From assembly GCA_050729515.1 (NCBI GenBank), contig JBOHLG010000004.1:90392-154391 (forward strand): 64,000 bases of DNA, in the 5' to 3' direction. Positions 7,164 to 14,865 of the stretch are shown here, in pieces. The translations under genes were made by a program, and so were the position numbers. The stretch's first letter is position 1; the number at the start of each line of letters is the position of its first letter. The stretch is from Acaudatibacter sp050729515 (GTDB lineage: Bacteria > Pseudomonadota > Alphaproteobacteria > Caulobacterales > Caulobacteraceae). The notes beneath the pieces were generated by a model, which saw only the letters and a program-made list of their open reading frames with translations, was not told the origin of the DNA and did not search any database.

Positions 7164-8933
7164 CTAGGACGCCGAATTGGCGTGCGCGCCTTCGACCGCC
7201 GCCAGGTGGGCATCCGCCTCGGCGACCATGGCGACGAAGCGCGGATCGTCACGGATCGAGGCGAAATCGGGGTTGGTCCGGGCGGCGCCGAGAGAGCCGG
7301 GAGCGCGTGCGAGCACCGAGCCCAGCATGGCGATGGCCTCTTCGCGATCGCCCAACACGCCCGCCAGGGCGCGAGCGAATATATAGCGCATCATCGCGTT
7401 TTCCGGGTCGATCCGGAGGCCGCGCGCCACGAGCTCCCGGGCCTGTTCGGCCTCGCCCAGCATCGCCAGAGCCATGACCCCGCTGGCCATGGCGTGGCCG
7501 TTATTGGGAAAGCGGGCGAGCGCTCTTTCGCTGCGTTCCAGGCAGGTCCTGGCCGCCTGCCGCGCGCCTGCCTCGTCGCCGAGCAGCCGACGGATCGTGG
7601 CCAGAATCCCCAGAGCGCTGAAGTCCCGCTCGTCGAGGAGGCTCTCCTTTGAGTAGAAGCGCTCGGCATCCTCGAGTCGCTGATCCACAAGGGCGAGAAG
7701 ACCGGCAGCGGTGAGCACCTCGGGCGCTTCCGGATCCAGGCGAAGGGCGAGGTCGATCTCGGCCCTCGCCTCCTCGCGGCGCGCGAGACCATAGAGAACC
7801 CGCCCCTTGAGCGCATGCGGCTCGGCGAGGGTCGGATCGAGCGAGATCGCCTTCTCGGCCGCGGCGAAGCCGTCGTCGTCAGCGCGGCCACGAACAAAGT
7901 GAAGGCTGTGCTGGCCATAGGCCAGAAGAGCCCAGGCGCGGGCGTAGCTAGGGTCAATCTCGACCGCCCTCGAGCACAGGCGGATGATGGCCTCTTCGCG
8001 CGTGGCGTCCCCTACATTGCCGGCCACGAGCTGCTGCCGAGCCATGAGGTAAAGGTTGAAGGAGTCGACATTATCGGTGCCGCGCCGCTCGATCGCCTCT
8101 TTTTCCTTCGGCAGGAGTCTCAGCTTCAGGGCCGCGACGATCGCCTGGCTGATCTCGTCCTGAAGCGCGAAGATGTCGGTGAGGTCTCGATCCCAGCGCT
8201 CGGCCCAGAGATGATCGCCGGCGGCGCCATCGATGAGCTGGGCGGTGATCCTGACTCGGCCTCCGGCCTTGCGGACGCTGCCTTCCAGCACGTGGCTGAC
8301 GCCGAGTTGGTTGGCGAGCCTGGGAACTTCGACGGCCTTTCCCTTGAAGGTGAAGGCGGTGTTGCGCGCGACGACCGAGAGCGCCGAGACCTTGGAAAGA
8401 TCGGTGATGATGTCCTCGCTGATCCCGTCGGAGAAGTACTCCTGCTGGGGATCGTCGCTCATGTTGGCGAACGGCAGGACGCAGATAGAGAGTTTGGACT
8501 CAGGTCGCGCGCTACGCTCCGCCGACTCTCGCCTAGGGCTATTCTCGCCCACAAGTTCGGTGAGGCTAGCGACGATCTTGAGCCAGCCCGCGTCGTCGGC
8601 CTCTCCGCTCCAGCCGTTCATGTCCGCGCAGTGGATGCGGTCGAAGGGCATGGGAGGCGTCGCGCCGTCGATGGAAAGTTGCACGAGCTTGCGATCGTTG
8701 CGCGCCCGGTCAGCCTCCGATTGCACCCATTGCGACTTGATCGCCTCGGCCGACCAGATGACGAGCACCGCCTTGGCCGCTTTCAGCCGCTCCTCGATCA
8801 CCTCGGCGTAGCTGCGGTGCGCCGGGAGTTCGTCATCGCGCCATACCTCGTCGCCCACGCCTCGCGGGGCCTCGCAGATCGCCTTGGCCTCGGATTCATT
8901 CGACTTGGCGTAGGAGATGAAGACAGCGGTCAT
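7164..8933 (-). CDS. TIR domain / TolB-like / TPR-repeat protein
   Basis: A 589-residue, three-part protein. Residues 1-130 form a TIR-like domain (TAVFISYAKSNE; VLVIWSAEAIKSQWV followed by Glu73 at the position of the catalytic Glu of TIR NADases). Residues about 148-275 form the TolB-like/FlgO-type domain often found in adenylate cyclase-related proteins (SICVLPFANMSDDPQQEYF; LEGSVRKAGGRVRITAQLI). Residues about 290-570 hold TPR repeats (AEPHALKGRVLYGLARREEA and similar). No signal peptide or membrane segment is seen. This architecture is common in alphaproteobacteria and its function is largely unknown; signalling or NAD-dependent stress/defence functions are inferences. It is a single gene, divergent from the permease. 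Confidence 0.88.
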   Translation of the reverse strand: MTAVFISYAKSNESEAKAICEAPRGVGDEVWRDDELPAHRSYAEVIEERLKAAKAVLVIWSAEAIKSQWVQSEADRARNDRKLVQLSIDGATPPMPFDRIHCADMNGWSGEADDAGWLKIVASLTELVGENSPRRESAERSARPESKLSICVLPFANMSDDPQQEYFSDGISEDIITDLSKVSALSVVARNTAFTFKGKAVEVPRLANQLGVSHVLEGSVRKAGGRVRITAQLIDGAAGDHLWAERWDRDLTDIFALQDEISQAIVAALKLRLLPKEKEAIERRGTDNVDSFNLYLMARQQLVAGNVGDATREEAIIRLCSRAVEIDPSYARAWALLAYGQHSLHFVRGRADDDGFAAAEKAISLDPTLAEPHALKGRVLYGLARREEARAEIDLALRLDPEAPEVLTAAGLLALVDQRLEDAERFYSKESLLDERDFSALGILATIRRLLGDEAGARQAARTCLERSERALARFPNNGHAMASGVMALAMLGEAEQARELVARGLRIDPENAMMRYIFARALAGVLGDREEAIAMLGSVLARAPGSLGAARTNPDFASIRDDPRFVAMVAEADAHLAAVEGAHANSAS

Positions 8934-9129
8934 TCGAGATGCAGCCCCGCCCTAGGGCCTCCTCCTCGAACCTAGCGAGCGAACCTCCAGAGGATCAAGG
9001 AAAAGGTCCAGCGGGATGGTTTCCGGCGCTCGCCTGTGGTGATGGCGGCCATTGCGCCGCAAAGGCTGCGTCTCTACCCTTCGCGAGGGGACGAAGCACC
9101 GCTTCCTTGAAGCGAAGGGCAGAATTTGC

Positions 9130-10890
9130 ATGACCGCTGAAGGGGCGCCGCGCGGGCCACGTCTGCTCATCCGCAAGTCGATCGAGCAAATCCAGGCGGA
9201 GGTCGCCAGTCATCACCTCAAGCGTACCCTCGGACCGGCCAACCTCATCTTCTTCGGCATCGGCTGCATCATCGGGGCCGGCATCTATGTGATGACCGGC
9301 AATGCGGCTGCGAACTACGCCGGGCCGGCCGTCCTTCTCTCCTTCGTCATCGCCGGCTTCGCCTGCGCCTTCGCCGGCCTCTGCTACGCCGAGCTCGCCT
9401 CCACCATGCCGGTCGCCGGTTCGGCCTACACCTATGCCTACGCCACGCTGGGAGAGGTCTTCGCCTGGGTGATGGGTTGGCTGCTGGTGCTGGAATACGG
9501 CGTCGCCGCGGCCACCGTGGCGGTGGGCTGGTCGGGCTATGTGACGAGCTTCCTGGCCGACCTCCACGTCGCGGTTCCGGCCGCCTGGTCCACCTCGCTC
9601 GTTCAGTCGGTGACCGGGCCCCACGGCCTCGTCTTCCACGTTGGAACGAGCCTCAACCTCATCGCCGCGGCGGGGATCCTGGCGGTGACCGCCCTGCTTG
9701 TCTTCGGCGTCTCGGAATCGGCCCGGGTCAACAACGTCATCGTCTTCATCAAGGTCGGGGTCCTCGTCCTCTTCGTGGCGGTGGGGGTCTTCTACATCCA
9801 TCCGCACAACTGGACGCCGTTCGTTCCAGCCAGCCGGGGCGGCTTCACCTATGGGGTGAAGGGGATCTTCCGCGCCGCCAGTGTGATCTTCTTCGCCTAC
9901 GTCGGCTTCGAGGCCGTCTCGACCGCCGCCGCCGAGGCGCGAAATCCCCAGCGCGACATGCCGATCGGCATCCTGGGATCGCTCTTCATCTGCACGATCA
10001 TCTACATGAGCGTGGCCGCGGTTCTGACCGGCGTGGTTCCCTACCGCCTGCTCAGCGTCCCCGAGCCTATCGCGCTCGCGGTCGACCGGATGCACCAGCC
10101 GATCTTCGCCTACCTCATCAAGATCGGCGCGATCGCCGGGCTCTCCAGCGTCATGCTGATCCTCACCTACGGGCAAAGCCGGATCTTCTATTCGATGTCG
10201 CGCGACGGCCTGCTTCCCGCCGTCCTGGGGCGTCTGCACCGCCGCTTCCGCACGCCCTGGATCGGCACCATCATCCTAGGCTCTCTCATCGCCATCCTCT
10301 CGGTGCTTCTGCCGATCACCATCCTTGGCGACCTCGTGAGCCTGGGGACCGCCTGCGCGTTCGGGATCGTCTGCCTGGCGACCATGTATCTGCGCACCGC
10401 CAAACCCGAGATCCACCGCCCCTTCCGCGTGCCGCTCGGGGGCGGATTGGTGCAAAAGCAGTGGGTGATCGGCCTCATCTTCGTCCTCCTCGAGGCGGGG
10501 ATGGGCTTCTTCTACTTCGTCTTCACCGGGACTTGGGCCGAAGCCGGTGCGGTCATCGTTGCGGTCGTCTGCGCGCTGTGGCTCGCCCTCTCCTGGGGGA
10601 GCCGGCGCGTCCGCTGGTGGATCGGCGCGTCGCCGATCCTGGGCATCATCGGAGCGGTGATCATGGCCGAGCCACTGCTCCAGGATATCACCGAGAAGGC
10701 CCTTCGCGGCGACCGCATCCCGGCGACCATCCTCGGCGGCTACATTCTCCTCGGAGCAATCATATATCTCACCTATGGCCTGTGGAATTCACGCCTCGCC
10801 AAGGGGCTTCCGGTTCGCGACGAAGGAATCCCGCAGGGCGCGATGGAGGCCCAGGTCCACGGCGTCCATGAAGTCCAGGGCGGCGGGTAG
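9130..10890 (+). CDS. APC-superfamily amino acid permease (CAT/YfnA-like)
   Basis: A 586-residue polytopic membrane protein. The ATG at 9130 is preferred over an upstream in-frame codon because it gives the usual short cytoplasmic N terminus. The first helix carries the substrate-binding loop GIGCIIGAGIYVMTG, and SAYTYAYATLGE follows helix 3, both typical of the cationic amino acid transporter branch. Around 12-14 hydrophobic segments are visible. It should import amino acids by proton symport; the exact substrate is not determinable. The next gene begins 9 bases after its stop, so the two are probably co-transcribed. Confidence 0.9.
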   Translation: MTAEGAPRGPRLLIRKSIEQIQAEVASHHLKRTLGPANLIFFGIGCIIGAGIYVMTGNAAANYAGPAVLLSFVIAGFACAFAGLCYAELASTMPVAGSAYTYAYATLGEVFAWVMGWLLVLEYGVAAATVAVGWSGYVTSFLADLHVAVPAAWSTSLVQSVTGPHGLVFHVGTSLNLIAAAGILAVTALLVFGVSESARVNNVIVFIKVGVLVLFVAVGVFYIHPHNWTPFVPASRGGFTYGVKGIFRAASVIFFAYVGFEAVSTAAAEARNPQRDMPIGILGSLFICTIIYMSVAAVLTGVVPYRLLSVPEPIALAVDRMHQPIFAYLIKIGAIAGLSSVMLILTYGQSRIFYSMSRDGLLPAVLGRLHRRFRTPWIGTIILGSLIAILSVLLPITILGDLVSLGTACAFGIVCLATMYLRTAKPEIHRPFRVPLGGGLVQKQWVIGLIFVLLEAGMGFFYFVFTGTWAEAGAVIVAVVCALWLALSWGSRRVRWWIGASPILGIIGAVIMAEPLLQDITEKALRGDRIPATILGGYILLGAIIYLTYGLWNSRLAKGLPVRDEGIPQGAMEAQVHGVHEVQGGG

Positions 10891-10899
10891 ACATTGGCC

Positions 10900-11577
10900 A
10901 TGAGCCAGGCCGGTCCGCCGATCCGGGCGCTCGTCGTCCCGGTGACGCCGCTCCAGCAGAACTGCACCATCGTGTGGTGCGCCAAGACCTTGAAGGCCGC
11001 GGTGATCGATCCTGGCGGCGAGGTCCCCAAGCTTCTCTCCGTCGTTGCCGATAAGGGGCTCGCGCTCGAGAAGATCTGGCTGACTCACGGCCATCTCGAC
11101 CACGCCGGCGGAACCGCCGAGCTCGCCGAGGCGAGCGGCGTTCCCATCGAGGGCCCCCATCCCGACGACCAATTCTGGATCGACGACATCGGACGGAGCG
11201 CCTCGCGCTGGGGCATGCCGGAGGCGAGACCCTTCACCCCCGATCGCTGGCTCGGCGAGGGCGATGAAGTCACGCTCGGCGAGACCTCGTTCGAGGTGCG
11301 CCACTGCCCGGGCCATACGCCGGGCCACGTGATCTTCTTTAATCGCGAGGCCCGTTTCGCCCAGGTCGGCGACGTCCTTTTCGCCGGTTCGATCGGGAGA
11401 ACCGACTTTCCGCGCGGCAATTTCGAGGACCTCATCTACTCCATCACCAACAAGCTCTGGCCCCTCGGCGACGACGTCACCTTCGTTCCCGGCCACAACC
11501 AAATCTCGACCTTCGGGACCGAGCGGCGGACCAATCCCTTCGTCGCCGACACCGTCCTCGCCCGCGCTCAGGGATAG
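10900..11577 (+). CDS. MBL-fold metallo-hydrolase, glyoxalase II-like (YcbL type)
   Basis: A 225-residue metallo-beta-lactamase-fold hydrolase with the zinc motif THGHLDHAGG, a third His in CPGHTPGHV, an Asp in VGDVLFAGSIGRTD and a late His in VPGHNQIS. The ATG at 10900 is preferred over a TTG two codons earlier. Its length and the SIGRTDFPRG segment place it near YcbL/type II glyoxalases, thioesterases acting on S-lactoylglutathione-like substrates. The substrate has not been established from sequence. It sits directly behind the permease gene. Confidence 0.88.
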   Translation: MSQAGPPIRALVVPVTPLQQNCTIVWCAKTLKAAVIDPGGEVPKLLSVVADKGLALEKIWLTHGHLDHAGGTAELAEASGVPIEGPHPDDQFWIDDIGRSASRWGMPEARPFTPDRWLGEGDEVTLGETSFEVRHCPGHTPGHVIFFNREARFAQVGDVLFAGSIGRTDFPRGNFEDLIYSITNKLWPLGDDVTFVPGHNQISTFGTERRTNPFVADTVLARAQG

Positions 11578-11709
11578 CGCGGACGCCCGTCTGGCTGTTC
11601 ACTCACCTCGCAATTGGAATTCGCGATCGACGAAAATGGCTGCACCGGGGAGAGGGACATGTTGCAGTGGGGACATGCCGGGGCCACAGCCGTGCGCCAA
11701 CCTGGCCCC

Positions 11710-12444
11710 ATGAGCGAAGCCGCACTGTCTGCTGAGCCCGAAACCATCCTGGTCGTCGACGATGATCCGGGGATTGGCGATGTCATCTGCGAATTCCTCG
11801 GCCGCCATGGATACTCGGCGGAACTCGCCGCAGACGCCCAGCAGATGGAGAGGGCGATGACGAGGCGGAGAGCCGATCTCGTCGTCCTCGACCTGATGCT
11901 GCCCGGGGAGGACGGCTTGTCGATCTGCCGCCGGCTTTCTTGTCCTGAGGGCCCGGCGATCATCATGCTCTCGGCCATGGGCGAGGAGACCGACCGGATC
12001 ATCGGGCTCGAGCTTGGGGCCGATGACTATGTGTCCAAGCCTTGCAATCCGCGTGAGCTCCTGGCCCGAATACGCGCCGTGTTACGCCGGCGGCGCGAGG
12101 CTCCCTCAGGCGAAGCGCTGGGGGCAGCCTGCGCCTTCGCCGGTTGGCGGCTCGACCTCGTACGTCATGAGCTCCGCTCTCCCGATGGCGTCGCGGTCAA
12201 TCTCTCCAGCGGCGAATTCTCGCTCCTGAGGGCCTTCGTCGAACATCCCCAGCGGGTGCTCACCCGCGACCAACTCCTGGACTTCGCCCGGGGTCCGGAT
12301 TCCGAGGCCTTCGATCGGGCCATCGACGTCCAGATCAGTCGCTTGCGCCGTAAGCTCGGGGGAGGCGCTCCTGATCAGGAGCTCATCCGCACCATCCGCA
12401 ACGAGGGGTATCTGTTCACTCCCAAAGTCTCCCGCACGCCATGA
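11710..12444 (+). CDS. OmpR-family response regulator
   Basis: A 244-residue two-component regulator. The receiver domain (about residues 12-125) has the acidic cluster Asp17-19, phospho-acceptor Asp61 (VVLDLMLPGEDG) and Lys110 (SKPCNP). The C-terminal winged-helix DNA-binding domain contains LSSGEFSLLRAFVEHPQRV and ends with IRNEGYLF. The ATG at 11710 gives the usual short lead into the receiver. An in-frame ATG at 11659 has the better SD (GGGGAGAGGG) and would add 17 residues. It overlaps the kinase gene by ATGA, so the pair is translationally coupled. The regulon is unknown. Confidence 0.9.
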   Translation: MSEAALSAEPETILVVDDDPGIGDVICEFLGRHGYSAELAADAQQMERAMTRRRADLVVLDLMLPGEDGLSICRRLSCPEGPAIIMLSAMGEETDRIIGLELGADDYVSKPCNPRELLARIRAVLRRRREAPSGEALGAACAFAGWRLDLVRHELRSPDGVAVNLSSGEFSLLRAFVEHPQRVLTRDQLLDFARGPDSEAFDRAIDVQISRLRRKLGGGAPDQELIRTIRNEGYLFTPKVSRTP

Positions 12445-14120
12445 TCAGCATAGCGCGCGCGCCCCTCTTCCTTCAGGCGCTGGGCCTCGTTATCGCAACA
12501 CTCGTCGCCGCTCAGATCGCCGCGGTGGTGGTGCTTCTGAGCCTGCCCCCTCCCCCGCCGGACGTCTATTCAGTCTCCGATGTCGCCGCCGCGGTGCGCG
12601 ACCGCGGAGCGCCGGCGATGGCTGAACGGCGGGCGCTCACGGCCCGGATCGAGAACCACTCGCCGGGCGGCCGCACCTGGGGAAGTCGGCGGCTCGCCTT
12701 CCGGACGGCGCTGGCGAGCGCCCTTGGCATCGACCCGAGCCGTGTTGTGGTCACCCAGCGAGGAATTCGCATCATCGCCTTCGACGGCGACCGCAGCCGC
12801 CCGAGCCGCGACCGGTCCAGAGGCGCCGCGCAACCCATCCTGCTCGATGACTTCGCGGTCGGGGTGAGGCAGGGAAACGGCCAATGGCTCGTCGTTCAGA
12901 CTCGGGCTTCCCTCGGTCTCGATCCCTGGCGGGCGCGGATCCTTCTGGTGTTGGGCCTTGCGGCGGTGGCCGTCTCGCCGCTCGCCTGGTGGTTCGCTCG
13001 GCGCCTTGCCGCCCCCATGGCCGCGTTCGCAGTCGCGGCCGAACGCCTGGGTCGGGATCCCAAGGCCGATCCCCTGGTCCTGGAAGGCCCCAGCGAGATG
13101 GCCGCCGCGGTCCGCGCCTTCAATCACATGCAGGAGCGGCTGGCGAAATACGTCGAGGACCGGACCACCATGATCGGGGCCATCGCCCATGATCTGCGCA
13201 CCCCCCTGACGCGCCTGCGATTCCGCATCGAGGGCGCGACCGATCCGCTGCGCGCCAAGATGGCCGCTGACATCGAGGAGATGGAGGCCATGGTCTCGGC
13301 CACCCTCGCCTTCGTCAAGGACCAGGCCCGCGGCGGCGCCCATACCCGCTTGGATATCGCCTCGGTGGTCGAGACTGTGGTCGACGAAGCCGCCGAAACC
13401 GGAGCCGACGCCGCCGTCGAGCAGGCCGACCGCGTCGTCGTCGACGGCGATCCCCTGGCGCTGAAGCGGCTTCTCGCCAATCTCGTCCACAATGCGGTGA
13501 AGTTCGGGGGAAAGGCCCGCGCCCGGATCTTCCAGCAAGGCGCCGCGGCGATCGTGGAGATCGATGATGACGGCCCCGGCATGGCCGACGCCGATATGGA
13601 GCGCGCCTTCGAGCCCTTCCGCAGGCTGGAGACCAGTCGCAGTCGCGACACCGGGGGGATCGGCCTGGGCTTGGCTGTGGTGCGCGCCATCGCCCGCGCT
13701 CACGGCGGCGATGTTTCGCTTCAAAATCGTCCCGGAGGAGGTCTCCGAGCCCGGGTTTTCCTGCCCTTGGCGATCAAGGCGCAGGCCCCGCTCGCCCACC
13801 CCTCGATCGCCGCCGCCACGGCTTCAATGTCCAACGAGGCTGGAAAGGATGTTGATGCCGAGGGCGATCACCGCGGTGTTGTAGAAGAAACTGGTGATGG
13901 CGTGAGCGGTGACCAGATTTCGAAGAGGACGGCTTCCCACGCCGGGGTCCGAGACCTGGGCGGTGGCCCCGACGCAGATGGCGAGATAGGCGAAGTCGAG
14001 ATAGGCCTTGGGCGCGTGACCAGGAAAGATGAAGCCGCTCTCAGGTCCGCCCGCCGCCACAGCCTGGAAATGCCGGTGGGCGTAGTGGGCGGTGAACAGT
14101 CCCTGAAGGACGAACCATGA
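12441..14120 (+). CDS. Sensor histidine kinase with an unusual C-terminal extension
   Basis: A membrane histidine kinase of 559 residues. It has an N-terminal transmembrane helix (about residues 8-33), a periplasmic sensor region, a second helix near residue 170, a HAMP domain, an H-box with phospho-acceptor His250 (IAHDLRTPLTRLRF), an N-box (LVHNAVKFGG) and G-boxes (DDGPGM; GGIGLGLAVV). The ATPase domain ends near residue 445 at ARVFLPLA. The remaining ~115 residues lack kinase features, and the last 99 codons overlap the 3' end of the opposite-strand DUF1345 gene, so the tail is probably stop-codon loss or non-functional. Its partner is the upstream OmpR regulator. Confidence 0.88.
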   Translation: MISIARAPLFLQALGLVIATLVAAQIAAVVVLLSLPPPPPDVYSVSDVAAAVRDRGAPAMAERRALTARIENHSPGGRTWGSRRLAFRTALASALGIDPSRVVVTQRGIRIIAFDGDRSRPSRDRSRGAAQPILLDDFAVGVRQGNGQWLVVQTRASLGLDPWRARILLVLGLAAVAVSPLAWWFARRLAAPMAAFAVAAERLGRDPKADPLVLEGPSEMAAAVRAFNHMQERLAKYVEDRTTMIGAIAHDLRTPLTRLRFRIEGATDPLRAKMAADIEEMEAMVSATLAFVKDQARGGAHTRLDIASVVETVVDEAAETGADAAVEQADRVVVDGDPLALKRLLANLVHNAVKFGGKARARIFQQGAAAIVEIDDDGPGMADADMERAFEPFRRLETSRSRDTGGIGLGLAVVRAIARAHGGDVSLQNRPGGGLRARVFLPLAIKAQAPLAHPSIAAATASMSNEAGKDVDAEGDHRGVVEETGDGVSGDQISKRTASHAGVRDLGGGPDADGEIGEVEIGLGRVTRKDEAALRSARRHSLEMPVGVVGGEQSLKDEP

Positions 14121-14471
14121 GCTGGCCATGGTGAGGGCGGCGAGACCCAGCACGAGGGAACGCTCGGCGGCAGTCCCGGTTCTAATCTGGATGAGGGCGG
14201 CGATGATCGCCCCCAGCGAGGCGGCGATCGCCGCCACCGCCAAGATCAGGATCACGCCCCGACTCTCATCCTGGCGCGAGGCCCGGGTACGGACCTCGGC
14301 TTCGGATGCGGTGACGAATAGGCCCGCCGAAGCGGCGATATAGAAGACCGCGCCGGCGTTCCAGCCGATAAGGAGGCGCGCGGCAGCGGGGGCTCCAGCT
14401 ATCGTGGAGATGACCCAGGCCGCGATCCCGAGCGCGATCGCGACGAAGAGGCGCCAATGGGAGTGAAACAT
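13824..14471 (-). CDS. DUF1345 family membrane protein
   Basis: A 215-residue integral membrane protein with about five to six hydrophobic segments and the family-typical motifs HYAHRHF and DFAYLAICVGATAQVSDPGVGSR near the C terminus. The start at 14471 (FHSHWRLFVAIALG after the Met) is preceded by GGAGGATC, a good SD; a longer in-frame extension is less likely. The molecular function of DUF1345 is unknown. The gene is transcribed towards the histidine kinase and its last 297 bp are antisense to the kinase reading frame. Confidence 0.85.
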   Translation of the reverse strand: MFHSHWRLFVAIALGIAAWVISTIAGAPAAARLLIGWNAGAVFYIAASAGLFVTASEAEVRTRASRQDESRGVILILAVAAIAASLGAIIAALIQIRTGTAAERSLVLGLAALTMASSWFVLQGLFTAHYAHRHFQAVAAGGPESGFIFPGHAPKAYLDFAYLAICVGATAQVSDPGVGSRPLRNLVTAHAITSFFYNTAVIALGINILSSLVGH

Positions 14472-14489
14472 CTCAGCTCGATCCTCCAA

Positions 14490-14507
14490 CGCCGGATCAC
14501 TCCGGCG
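14490..14507. other. Perfect 7-bp hairpin in a divergent spacer
   Basis: CGCCGGA (14490-14496), a TCAC loop and TCCGGCG (14501-14507) form a perfect stem. On the plus strand it is followed by AATCTTT, so it could end transcripts coming from the kinase gene. On the minus strand it sits just upstream of the DUF1345 SD. The T-run is too short for a confident terminator call. Confidence 0.35.
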
Positions 14508-14643
14508 AATCTTTACCGGCGCGGCGCGCAACTTGAGCGCCTCTCGCGGGTTAAGCAAAGTCGGAAGCGAGGGCGTCCCAAGTCACCCCGCTCCGGCCCG
14601 CCAGCAGTCGGATCAGCGAATTTTGAGAGGATCCTTAGAGACC

Positions 14644-14856
14644 ATGCCAACTCCCCACGAAGAGCACCGCCGGCAGAGCCGGCGCGGCTTCGCCGCAATG
14701 GACCCCGAACGGCGTCGGGAAATCGCCAGCCGCGGCGGCGCCAGCGTCCCGAGCGAAAAGCGCAGCTTCGCCCAAAACCGCAATCTCGCCGCCGACGCCG
14801 GCCGAAAAGGCGGGGCGGCCTCCAGGGGCGGAGGCCGGCGGCCGTCCTCGTCCTGA
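14644..14856 (+). CDS. KGG-motif general stress protein
   Basis: A 70-residue, very hydrophilic, Arg/Gly-rich protein with the repeated KGG/GG pattern of GsiB/YciG-type stress proteins: FAAMDPERRREIASRGG, then AADAGRKGGAASRGG. Proteins of this class are small, disordered and usually induced by general stress or desiccation. The ATG at 14644 has AGAGGAT upstream; an earlier in-frame start would add 37 residues without homology. No EcfG-type promoter was found in its 172-bp upstream spacer, so membership in that regulon is unproven. Confidence 0.78.
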   Translation: MPTPHEEHRRQSRRGFAAMDPERRREIASRGGASVPSEKRSFAQNRNLAADAGRKGGAASRGGGRRPSSS

Positions 14857-14865
14857 AATCGGAGA

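Noticed and set aside
5906..7252. 448-aa minus-strand ORF over the SMP-30 gene with a hydrophobic stretch near 7000
   Set aside because: It mostly mirrors the SMP-30 and aminotransferase genes, and the hydrophobic stretch alone has no SD or homology I can name.
8995..10239. 414-aa minus-strand ORF antisense to the APC permease
   Set aside because: Asp/Glu/Arg/His-rich shadow of a transmembrane gene, a common artefact in GC-rich DNA.
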